Under the pieces are notes generated by a model. That model was not told where the DNA came from, ran no database searches, and was given only the letters and a program-made list of their open reading frames with translations. From contig NZ_SMFY01000001.1 of assembly GCF_004339465.1 (NCBI RefSeq), forward strand, positions 1,922,001-1,986,000: a stretch of 64,000 nucleotides of DNA. The letters are read 5' to 3'. The DNA is from Ancylobacter aquaticus. GTDB lineage: Bacteria; Pseudomonadota; Alphaproteobacteria; Rhizobiales; Xanthobacteraceae. This document shows positions 1-6,896 of this stretch, one piece after another. How positions within the stretch are numbered: position 1 is the stretch's first letter; the number at the start of each line of letters is the position of its first letter. The translations under genes and the position numbers were made by a program.

Positions 1-169
1 CTCCGACGACCAGCTGTTCTACTGCCGCCAGCGCGGCCTCGATCCTGAAGAGGCGACGGCGCTGATCGTCAACGGCTTCGTCAAGGACGTGCTGCAGCAG
101 CTGCCGATGGAGTTCGCCGTCGAGGCGCAGAAGCTGATCGCGGTGAGCCTTGAGGGGAGCGTGGGGTGA
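1..169 (+). CDS. sufB: SufB, Fe-S scaffold subunit (C-terminal fragment)
   Basis: Only the last 55 codons are present; the reading frame is open from base 2 to the TGA at 167-169. The fragment reads SDDQLFYCRQRGLDPEEA, then a helical tail with LPMEFAVEAQKLIA, which is the conserved end of SufB. SufB is the scaffold subunit of the cytosolic SufBCD complex on which Fe-S clusters are built. Assignment rests on this tail plus the sufC, sufD and sufS genes that follow in the same direction. The stop codon overlaps the GTG of the next gene by four bases, suggesting translational coupling. Confidence 0.9.
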   Translation, partial: SDDQLFYCRQRGLDPEEATALIVNGFVKDVLQQLPMEFAVEAQKLIAVSLEGSVG

Positions 170-597
170 GCGGCGGCGAGACTGACGGGGAGGAGGAGTC
201 CCCTGAGGCGCTGGTTGTCGCTCGCGTAATGGCGTTCGATGAAGATGACGGCAACGTCGTCGAAGCGCCCGATGACTACGCCACTAATTTTGACGAGGAG
301 CTCGGTTCGGCGGTCGCCGAATCCCTCTGCAATTATCTCGTCAATTTCGCCGCAGAGAACGACAGTCCTGTCGTCTTCAAACGGGACAATAACGAGATCG
401 ATGGTCAGCGTGAGGACGGGTCGTCGTTGTCGATCTCATGCTTCACGCCACAGTTGTTTGATCTTCAGCGGTGGCCATCTCACGAAGAGACCAGCGAAGC
501 CGGTAAAATCGTCTTCGATTTAGTAGGCCGGTTGAACGCAGACTTTATGATTACGTTAGCGCGCCGGTTTATCATCAACGGACATCTGGAAGACTGA
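166..597 (+). CDS. Small acidic protein of unknown function inserted between sufB and sufC
   Basis: A 143-residue protein starting at a GTG that overlaps the sufB stop (GTGA); a second possible start is the ATG at 229. It is rich in Asp and Glu, especially in the first 50 residues, and has no signal peptide, membrane segment or motif that I recognise. Base use differs from its neighbours: a hand count over 481-590 gives 54 G+C in 110 bases, well below the flanking suf genes, and codons such as TTA, GTA and TTT are frequent. It lies one base upstream of sufC with no room for a promoter, so it should be co-transcribed with suf. Lower G+C suggests acquisition by transfer. No function can be assigned. 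Confidence 0.7.
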   Translation: MSGGETDGEEESPEALVVARVMAFDEDDGNVVEAPDDYATNFDEELGSAVAESLCNYLVNFAAENDSPVVFKRDNNEIDGQREDGSSLSISCFTPQLFDLQRWPSHEETSEAGKIVFDLVGRLNADFMITLARRFIINGHLED

Positions 598-598
598 C

Positions 599-1363
599 AT
601 GGCCATGCTCGATATCGAAAACCTCCACGCCAGGATCGACGGGGAACACGGCAAGGAGATCCTCAAGGGCCTCTCGCTGAAGGTGAATCCCGGCGAGGTC
701 CACGCGATCATGGGGCCGAACGGCTCCGGCAAGTCGACGCTCTCCTACATCCTCGCCGGCAAGGAGGATTACGAGGTCACCGACGGCTCCGTCACGCTCG
801 ACGGCGAGGACCTGCTGGAGATGGAAATCGACGAGCGCGCCGCGAAGGGCGTGTTCCTTGCCTTCCAGTACCCGGTGGAAGTGCCCGGCGTCGCCACCAT
901 GACCTTCCTGCGCGCCTCGCTGAACGCCCAGCGCAAGAAGCGCGGCGAGGCGGAAATCTCCACGCCGGACTTCCTGCGTCTGGTGAAGGACAAGGCGGCC
1001 AATCTCGGCATCAACCAGGACATGCTGCGGCGCGGCGTCAATGTCGGCTTCTCCGGCGGCGAGAAGAAGCGCGCGGAAATCCTGCAGATGGCCATCCTTG
1101 AGCCGAAGCTGTGCGTGCTGGACGAGACCGATTCCGGGCTCGACATCGACGCGCTCAAGGTCGTCTCGGAAGGCGTCAACGCGCTGCGCTCGCCGGACCG
1201 TGCGATGATCGTCATCACCCATTACCAGCGCCTGCTCAACCACATCGTGCCGGACTTCGTGCATGTGATGAACCAGGGCCGCATCGTCCGCTCGGGCGGC
1301 AAGGAACTGGCGCTGGAACTCGAAGCCAATGGCTATGCCGAGTACCAGCAGGACGCGGCGTGA
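599..1363 (+). CDS. sufC: SufC, Fe-S cluster assembly ATPase
   Basis: 254 residues, the usual SufC length. It shows an ABC ATPase fold with Walker A GPNGSGKST at residues 39-47, the SufC-type signature FSGGEKKR at 151-158 and Walker B plus D-loop LCVLDETDSGLD at 171-182. SufC is a cytosolic ATPase that binds SufB and SufD and drives structural change in the scaffold; it is not a transporter. The start ATG at 599 is one base after the stop of the upstream small gene; a second in-frame ATG lies two codons later. sufD begins ten bases after its stop, so this is a tight operon. Confidence 0.97.
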   Translation: MAMLDIENLHARIDGEHGKEILKGLSLKVNPGEVHAIMGPNGSGKSTLSYILAGKEDYEVTDGSVTLDGEDLLEMEIDERAAKGVFLAFQYPVEVPGVATMTFLRASLNAQRKKRGEAEISTPDFLRLVKDKAANLGINQDMLRRGVNVGFSGGEKKRAEILQMAILEPKLCVLDETDSGLDIDALKVVSEGVNALRSPDRAMIVITHYQRLLNHIVPDFVHVMNQGRIVRSGGKELALELEANGYAEYQQDAA

Positions 1364-1373
1364 GGTGGACGAA

Positions 1374-2687
1374 ATGAACGCTGACATCCGTCCGATCCGC
1401 ACGCCGGCCGAGCAGGCGATCCTCGCCTCGCTGGACGCCGTGCCGGCCGGCACCGACCGGCTGGCCGACCTGCGCCGCGCCGCTGCCCGCTCCTTCGAGG
1501 AACATGGCCTGCCGCATCGGCGGGTAGAGGAATGGAAATACACCGACCTGCGCTCGCTGATGCGCGAGGCGGTGCCGGTGGCCGGCAGCGCGGCGGTGGC
1601 CGAGGCGGACGCCCGTGCGCGCCTGTTGCGCGGCGTCGAGGCGCGCCGCATCGTCATCGCCAATGGCGCGGTGGTGCCCGAGCTTTCCGACCTTGCCGAT
1701 CTGGAAGAGGGGCTCACCCTCACCACGCTGAAGGCGGCGATGGAAGCGGGCGACGAGGTTCTGAGCCGAATCGGCGGCATCGTGCCGAGCCGCTATGACG
1801 CCTCGCTGGCGCTGAACACGGCGCTGTCCCGGGACGGCGTGGTCATCACGGTTGCGCCGGGTGCGAAGATCGCGCGGCCGGTGCATGTGGCGCATGTGTT
1901 CGCCAGCGCGGGCGCGGCGGCGATGTATGCCCGCTCGCTGGTCGTGGTCGGGGCCGGCGCCTCCTTCACCTATGCCGAAAGCTTCGAGGGACCGGACGGC
2001 CTCGCCTACCAGGCCAATTCGGCCACCGAGTTCACGGTCGGCGACGGTGCCCATCTCGACGTGGTGCGGCTGCAGGAAGAGGGCGCCTCGGCGTTCCACC
2101 TCTCCACCCTGCTGTTCGATGTCGGGCGGGACTCGCAGGTCCACGCCTTTACCTTCGGCCTCGGCGCGGCGGTGGCACGCACCACGCTCTACGCCACGCT
2201 GTCGGGCGAGGACAGTCATGTCGGCTTCAACGGCGCCACCCTTTTGAAGGGCCGGCAGCACGCGGATTCGACGCTGTTCCTCGACCACCAGGTACCGGGT
2301 TGCGAGAGCCGCGAACTGTTCAAGACCGTGCTCGACGACAATGCGCGCGGCGTGTTCCAGGGCAAGATCGTCGTCCGCCAGGCGGCGCAGAAGACCGACG
2401 GGCGGATGATGAGCCGCGCGCTGGTTCTCGGCGACGAGGCGGAAATGGACAACAAGCCGGAGCTGGAAATCTTCGCCGACGACGTGCAGTGCGGCCATGG
2501 CGCCACCTGCGGGGCGATCGACGACGAACTGCTGTTCTACCTGCGCGCCCGCGGCATTCCGATGAAGGAGGCGCAGAGCCTTCTGGTGCAGGCCTTTGTC
2601 GGCGAGGCCATCGAGACCATCGAGCATGACGGCCTGCGCGAGGCGCTGGTCGAGCGGGCCGAGGCGTGGCTCGCGGCGCGGGCGTGA
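1374..2687 (+). CDS. sufD: SufD, Fe-S cluster assembly scaffold protein
   Basis: 437 residues. The C-terminal half carries the SufB/SufD beta-helix core, with conserved segments such as LFLDHQVPGCESRELFKTVL and DVQCGHGATCGAID, the latter containing the conserved Cys and His region of SufD. It partners SufB and SufC in the cytosolic scaffold and is linked to iron entry in other bacteria. The ATG at 1374 was chosen because TGAGGTGG lies just upstream and it follows the sufC stop; a longer frame from 1329 would overlap sufC by 35 bases. The N-terminal region (about 1-150) is more variable, as is normal for SufD. Confidence 0.96.
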   Translation: MNADIRPIRTPAEQAILASLDAVPAGTDRLADLRRAAARSFEEHGLPHRRVEEWKYTDLRSLMREAVPVAGSAAVAEADARARLLRGVEARRIVIANGAVVPELSDLADLEEGLTLTTLKAAMEAGDEVLSRIGGIVPSRYDASLALNTALSRDGVVITVAPGAKIARPVHVAHVFASAGAAAMYARSLVVVGAGASFTYAESFEGPDGLAYQANSATEFTVGDGAHLDVVRLQEEGASAFHLSTLLFDVGRDSQVHAFTFGLGAAVARTTLYATLSGEDSHVGFNGATLLKGRQHADSTLFLDHQVPGCESRELFKTVLDDNARGVFQGKIVVRQAAQKTDGRMMSRALVLGDEAEMDNKPELEIFADDVQCGHGATCGAIDDELLFYLRARGIPMKEAQSLLVQAFVGEAIETIEHDGLREALVERAEAWLAARA

Positions 2688-2713
2688 GGCGCTGTTGCGC
2701 CGTCGCGTGAAGC

Positions 2714-2819
2714 CGTCATCCCGGACGCGGCATCGCCGCGATCCGGGATCGTCCGCAGAAGAAGGGCCATATCTCGGCCCGCGATCCCGGCTCTGCGCTT
2801 CGCTCCGGCCGGGATGACG
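2714..2819. repeat. Palindromic REP-like element
   Basis: Between sufD and sufS lies an element bounded by inverted arms CGTCATCCCGG (2714-2724) and CCGGGATGACG (2809-2819), with inner inverted copies of GATCCGGGATC type. Such GTCATCCCGG palindromes are common intergenic repeats in Rhizobiales. Related elements occur at 15443-15473 and 22003-22044. It could form an mRNA hairpin that separates sufBCD from sufS expression. Confidence 0.75.
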
Positions 2820-2839
2820 CCTTAACGAAAGGCCGGAAG

Positions 2840-4084
2840 ATGATCCTCCACCCCGCCGTCGCCAACGGCACCTATGACGTCTCCCGCGTGCGGCAGGATT
2901 TTCCCATCCTGTCCAAGCAGGTCTACGGCAAGCCTCTGGTCTATCTCGACAACGCCGCCTCGGCGCAGAAGCCGGTGCAGGTGCTGGACCGCATGCGCTT
3001 CGCCTATGAGAACGAATATTCCAACGTCCATCGCGGCCTGCACTTCCTCGCCAATGCGATGACCGAGGCCTATGAGGAGGCGCGCGAGCTCTGCCGCGCC
3101 TTCCTCAATGCCCCGACGCTCGACGAGGTGATCTTCACCCGCTCGGCCACCGGGGCGCTCAACCTTGTCGCCTCCTCGCTCGGCCAGTCGATCGACGAGG
3201 GCGACGAGATCGTGCTCTCGATCATGGAGCACCACTCCAACATCGTGCCGTGGAACTATCTGCGCGAGCGCAAGGGCGCGGTGATCCGCTGGGCGCCGGT
3301 GACGGAAGACGGGGCGTTCGATCTTGAGGCCTTCAAGGCGCTGCTGAACGAGCGCACGAAGATCGTCGCCATCACCCACATGTCCAACGTGCTGGGCACG
3401 GTGACGCCGATCAAGGAGATCGCCCGCCTCGCCCATGAGGTCGGCGCGCTTGTCGTCGTCGATGGCTCGCAGGCGGCGGTCCACATGCCGGTCGACGTGG
3501 TCGACCTCGACGTCGACTTCTATGCGGTGACCGGCCACAAGCTCTACGGGCCGACCGGCATCGGCCTGCTCTATGGCAAGCGGGCGCTGCTGGAGAAGAT
3601 GCCACCCTATGAGGGCGGCGGCGAGATGATCCGCACCGTCACCGAGGAGGGCGTCACCTATGGCGAGCCGCCCCACCGCTTCGAGGCGGGCACGCCGCCC
3701 ATCGTGCAGGCGATCGGGCTCGGCGAGGCGCTGGCCTATATCGAAAGCCTCGGGCGCGAGCGCATCGCCGCGCATGAGGCCGCGCTTGGCGCCTATGCCC
3801 GCGAGCGGCTGGCCCGCATCAATTCGGTGCAGGTCTATGGCGACGCGCCGGGCAAGGGCGCCATCTTCGCCTTCGACGTGAAGGGCGCCCACGCCCACGA
3901 CATCGCCACCGTGATCGACCGGGCCGGGGTGGCGGTTCGCGCCGGCACCCATTGCGCGATGCCGCTTCTGGGACGATATGGTGTAACAGCGACGTGCCGG
4001 GCGTCGTTCGCCCTCTACAACACGCATGAGGAAGTCGACGCTCTCGCCGACGCCCTCATCAAGGCTCAGGATCTTTTCGCATGA
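2840..4084 (+). CDS. sufS: SufS, cysteine desulfurase (class II)
   Basis: 414 residues, typical of SufS. This PLP enzyme removes sulfur from L-cysteine as a persulfide and supplies it for Fe-S cluster assembly. The PLP-binding lysine is K234 in AVTGHKLYGPTGIG and the catalytic cysteine is C372 in RAGTHCAMPLLGRYG; the RAGxHCA form marks the SufS/CsdA group rather than IscS. HHSNIVPW (131-138) and VVDGSQAA (206-213) are further cofactor-site motifs. It follows the palindromic repeat and overlaps the next gene by ATGA. No sufE or sufU gene is visible nearby. Confidence 0.97.
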   Translation: MILHPAVANGTYDVSRVRQDFPILSKQVYGKPLVYLDNAASAQKPVQVLDRMRFAYENEYSNVHRGLHFLANAMTEAYEEARELCRAFLNAPTLDEVIFTRSATGALNLVASSLGQSIDEGDEIVLSIMEHHSNIVPWNYLRERKGAVIRWAPVTEDGAFDLEAFKALLNERTKIVAITHMSNVLGTVTPIKEIARLAHEVGALVVVDGSQAAVHMPVDVVDLDVDFYAVTGHKLYGPTGIGLLYGKRALLEKMPPYEGGGEMIRTVTEEGVTYGEPPHRFEAGTPPIVQAIGLGEALAYIESLGRERIAAHEAALGAYARERLARINSVQVYGDAPGKGAIFAFDVKGAHAHDIATVIDRAGVAVRAGTHCAMPLLGRYGVTATCRASFALYNTHEEVDALADALIKAQDLFA

Positions 4085-4455
4085 GCGAAACCCAGACGTC
4101 CGACAGTCCGAACGCGCCGGCAATCCAGTCCGGCATTCCGGAGGAGGAGCTTGTGCGCCTGACCGACGACATCGTCGCGGCGCTCAAGACCGTCTACGAC
4201 CCGGAAATCCCGGTCGACATCTACGAGCTCGGGCTCATCTACAAGGTCGACATCGCCGATGACCGGCAGGTCGCGGTGGAGATGACGCTGACCACGCCGA
4301 ACTGCCCCGCCGCTGCCGAACTGCCCGGCATGGTGGAGGGCGCGGTGGCGAGCGTGGGCGGCGTCTCCGGCGCCAGCGTCAACCTCACCTTCGATCCGCC
4401 CTGGGACCAGGGCCGGATGTCCGAGGAAGCGCGGCTGGCGCTCAACCTCTGGTGA
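4081..4455 (+). CDS. sufT: SufT-like DUF59/MIP18 family Fe-S assembly protein
   Basis: 124 residues. The MIP18 (DUF59) domain is clear: DPEIPVDIYELGLIY near residue 40, then TTPNCPAAAELP with the conserved Cys, and a family-typical end DPPWDQGRMSEEARLAL. Such proteins act in Fe-S cluster maturation or delivery (SufT in Gram-positives, the eukaryotic CIA factor MIP18). The start ATG overlaps the sufS stop (ATGA), so translation is coupled. Its N-terminus MSETQTS is echoed by the short repeated starts just after its stop codon. Family and context are certain; the exact biochemical step is not. Confidence 0.92.
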   Translation: MSETQTSDSPNAPAIQSGIPEEELVRLTDDIVAALKTVYDPEIPVDIYELGLIYKVDIADDRQVAVEMTLTTPNCPAAAELPGMVEGAVASVGGVSGASVNLTFDPPWDQGRMSEEARLALNLW

Positions 4456-4502
4456 GCGAGACACAATCGTGAGCGAGACTCGGTCGTGAGCGAAACTCCC
4501 GC
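4452..4502 (+). repeat. Three tandem 17-bp repeats, each carrying a GTG start
   Basis: GTGAGCGAGACACAATC (4452-4468), GTGAGCGAGACTCGGTC (4469-4485) and GTGAGCGAAACTCCCGC (4486-4502). Because 17 is not a multiple of three, copies one and two read as six-codon minicistrons (MSETQS, MSETRS) ending in a TGA that overlaps the next GTG. The third copy is the start of the VOC gene. The sufT start at 4081 is similar (ATGAGCGAAAC). Confidence 0.85.
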
Positions 4503-4917
4503 CGCACCGCCGCTCTCGGGCGTGCTGGAGACCGGGCTCTACGTCGACGACCTGCCCCGCGCCCGCGCCTTCTACGAGCGCGTGCTGGGGCTGGAGGCGA
4601 TGATCACCGATGACCGCTTCTGCGCCTACAAGGCCGGGCCGGGCAGCGTGCTGCTGCTGTTTGTGCGCGGCCAGACTCTGGAGCCTGTCCATATGGCGGA
4701 AGGCACCATTCCCCCACATGACGGCAAGGGGCCGCTGCATTACGCGCTGGCGATTCCATCGAGCGCGCTGGCCCATTGGGAGCAGCATCTCGCCGTGCAT
4801 GGCGTGACGCTGGAGAGCCGGGTCGACTGGAAGGGCGGCGGGGTGAGCCTGTATTTCCGGGACCCCGACCAGAATCTGGTGGAACTGGCAACGCCGGGGC
4901 TGTGGCCGAACTATTGA
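4486..4917 (+). CDS. VOC (glyoxalase/dioxygenase) superfamily protein
   Basis: 143 residues with a paired beta-alpha-beta-beta-beta layout typical of vicinal oxygen chelate proteins: LETGLYVDDLPRARAFYERV at the N-terminus, a central LHYALAIP strand with a possible metal His, and FRDPDQNLVELATP near the end with the usual metal Glu. Substrate is unknown; relatives include lyases, dioxygenases and antibiotic-binding proteins. The GTG start sits in the third copy of a 17-bp repeat and has no clear ribosome site of its own, so re-initiation after sufT is likely. Co-transcription with suf does not prove a role in Fe-S biogenesis. Confidence 0.85.
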   Translation: MSETPAAPPLSGVLETGLYVDDLPRARAFYERVLGLEAMITDDRFCAYKAGPGSVLLLFVRGQTLEPVHMAEGTIPPHDGKGPLHYALAIPSSALAHWEQHLAVHGVTLESRVDWKGGGVSLYFRDPDQNLVELATPGLWPNY

Positions 4918-4952
4918 GACGGCGCGGCAGGGCGTTTGCCCAAGGGTTTTCC

Positions 4953-5059
4953 CTGGGTCCCGGATCGGCGCCGCACTTTGTGCGGCTGGTCCGGGAAACG
5001 ACAGAGTTCCGTGTCCCGGACCAGCGGAGCCGAAGGCCAAGCGCCGCTCCGGGACCCAG
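4953..5059. repeat. Dispersed inverted-repeat element, copy A
   Basis: Bounded by CTGGGTCCC and GGGACCCAG, with inner segments CGGATCGGCGC, CTGGTCCGGGA and TCCCGGAC. The same order of segments recurs at 33041-33142, and a partial end arm is seen at 22657-22672. It occupies the gap between the VOC gene and the IscA-type gene. This looks like a non-autonomous intergenic repeat family of this genome. Confidence 0.75.
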
Positions 5060-5199
5060 CAAAGACTCTTCTGCATAACCGGTTCCGCACCGTGCGATCC
5101 AGCTCCGCCGCCTTCGCCCTTGCCTGCGCCCCGTGCATCCCCCATCTTAGGCGTACCGATCCGCCGGCCTTGAACCGGCGTCGATTAGGAGACAGCGAA

Positions 5200-5592
5200 A
5201 TGACCCAGCCTCAGCCCCGCCCCCGCCCGCAGGTAATGACCCTGACCGATGCCGCCGCCGACCGCGTGCGCTCGGTGATCGCCCGTTCGCAGACGCCGGT
5301 GGCGGGCTTGCGCATCGGGGTGAAGAACGGCGGCTGCGCCGGCATGGAATACACGATGGAGTTCGCCGAAGCGGCCGGCAAGTTCGATGAAGTCGTCGAG
5401 GACAAGGGCGTCAAGGTGCTGATCGACCCCAAGGCGATCCTGTATCTGCTCGGCACGCAGATGGACTTCAAGGCGGACAAGCTTTCCGCCCAGTTCGTGT
5501 TCAACAACCCCAACCAGACCTCGGCCTGTGGCTGCGGCGAATCGGTTGCCATCACCCCGGTGCAGGCGGGAGGCACCGAAGCCAGCGCCTGA
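5200..5592 (+). CDS. sufA: SufA/IscA-type Fe-S carrier protein (HesB family)
   Basis: 130 residues. The A-type carrier fold is complete, with the three conserved cysteines: C46 in GGCAGMEY and C110 and C112 in SACGCGES. A-type carriers receive clusters from the scaffold and pass them to apoproteins. The ATG at 5200 was chosen over longer frames because AGGAGA lies at 5187-5192 and because upstream codons fall in a dispersed repeat. The position at the end of suf suggests SufA, although IscA or ErpA names would be equally possible from sequence alone. Confidence 0.92.
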   Translation: MTQPQPRPRPQVMTLTDAAADRVRSVIARSQTPVAGLRIGVKNGGCAGMEYTMEFAEAAGKFDEVVEDKGVKVLIDPKAILYLLGTQMDFKADKLSAQFVFNNPNQTSACGCGESVAITPVQAGGTEASA

Positions 5593-5602
5593 ACATCGCG
5601 CG

Positions 5603-5968
5603 ATGGACGAGGCCGAGATCGCCGACATCTTTACCGCGCTCGGGCCGATACGCTGCCGGCGGATGTTCGGGGCGCTTGGCGTCTATGCCGAAGGGGCGAT
5701 GTTCGCCATCGCGGCCGGCGACATCCTCTATCTGAAAGCAGATGCCGCCCTTGCCGAGCGGCTGGAGGCCGGTGGTGCGCAGATTTTCACCTATGAACGG
5801 CTGGGCCGGCCGGTGACGCTCGGCTTCTGGTCGCTGCCCGAGGCAGCGCTTGACGATGCCGATCTGGCGGCCGAGCTTGGCGGACATGCGCTGCGTCTCG
5901 CCCAGCAGGCGGCCGCTTCCCGCCGTCCTGCGCGCCGACGGACCGCGCGAAAAGACGGCGTGGAGTGA
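5603..5968 (+). CDS. TfoX N-terminal domain protein
   Basis: 121 residues. The pattern RRMFGALGVYAEGAMFAI followed by LYLKADAA and GFWSLPE is the TfoX/Sxy N-terminal domain. In Haemophilus and E. coli, Sxy/TfoX controls competence genes with CRP, but stand-alone N-terminal domain proteins like this are widespread in alphaproteobacteria with no known role. The C-terminus is a short Arg-rich tail (SRRPARRRTARK). The ATG at 5603 is ten bases after the sufA stop; it may be the last gene of the suf transcript. Confidence 0.85.
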   Translation: MDEAEIADIFTALGPIRCRRMFGALGVYAEGAMFAIAAGDILYLKADAALAERLEAGGAQIFTYERLGRPVTLGFWSLPEAALDDADLAAELGGHALRLAQQAAASRRPARRRTARKDGVE

Positions 5969-6020
5969 ACCCAGCCCCTGCCTGATCGTTGCCGTGGACA
6001 CACCCTCCCGGAGCGACGGC

Positions 6021-6896
6021 ATGAACCTGGACCAACTCGGCAATCTCTTCATTCTCTATGGGCTGAACGTGCTCTATGCGCTGGCCATGCTGCTCATCGG
6101 CTGGTGGATCGCCGGGCTGGTGGAGCGGCTGGTGCTGCGGGGGCTCGGCAGTACCCGCCGGGTCGATTCCACCGTGGCCGGTTTCCTCGCCAGCATCGCC
6201 CGCTATGGCATTCTGGTGTTCGTCGGGGTGGCGGTGCTGCAGCGCTTCGGCATCCAGACCACCAGCATCATCGCCGTGCTCGGCGCCACCTCGCTGGCCG
6301 TCGGCCTCGCGCTGCAGGGCACGCTGTCCAATGTCGCGGCGGGGGTCATGCTGCTGCTGTTCCGCCCGTTCAAGGTCGGCGACGCGGTGGAGGTCGGGGG
6401 ACAGAGCGGCACGGTCAAGGCGCTGTCGCTGTTCACCACCGAACTCGCGGCGGGGGACAATGTGCAGGTGCTGATGCCCAATGGCCGGGTCTGGGGCGCG
6501 CCCATCGTCAACAAATCGGTCTATGGCACGCGCAGCTTCGCCTTCGCGCTGGAGCTGAAGCCGGATGCCGATATCGAGGGGGTGATGGAGAAGGCACTGG
6601 CCTTCCTGCGCGGCGATCCGCGGGTCAGCCAGTCGCCGGGGCCCTCCGCCTCCATCGCCAAGCTGGGGCTCGACCGGGTGGAGATCGGCTTTTCCGGATG
6701 GGCGGCGGCGGGCGATGCCGGCGGCGTGCGCGGCGACCTGATTCGTCGCCTGCGCGAGATGGTTCGCGATCCGCAGTCAGCCCCTGTGCCGGGCGTAAGC
6801 CAGACTGCCGCGCCGGTCGAGCCGGCGGCAGCAGCAGCGCCCGAAATCCCTGCGAAGGCGCCGAGGCGCCCCCGCGCGTCGCTCAGCCAGCCTTGA
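6021..6896 (+). CDS. Small-conductance mechanosensitive channel (MscS family)
   Basis: 291 residues, close to E. coli MscS. Three N-terminal membrane helices are followed by the pore helix with Gly/Ala packing, GATSLAVGLALQGTLSN, and the MscS hallmark LLLFRPFKVGD, then the beta domain with VLMPNGRVWG. It should be an inner-membrane tension-gated channel releasing solutes on osmotic downshock. The last 45 residues are a Pro/Ala-rich cytoplasmic tail. The ATG at 6021 starts directly at the first membrane region. Its end overlaps the convergent helicase gene by 14 bases. Confidence 0.93.
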   Translation: MNLDQLGNLFILYGLNVLYALAMLLIGWWIAGLVERLVLRGLGSTRRVDSTVAGFLASIARYGILVFVGVAVLQRFGIQTTSIIAVLGATSLAVGLALQGTLSNVAAGVMLLLFRPFKVGDAVEVGGQSGTVKALSLFTTELAAGDNVQVLMPNGRVWGAPIVNKSVYGTRSFAFALELKPDADIEGVMEKALAFLRGDPRVSQSPGPSASIAKLGLDRVEIGFSGWAAAGDAGGVRGDLIRRLREMVRDPQSAPVPGVSQTAAPVEPAAAAAPEIPAKAPRRPRASLSQP

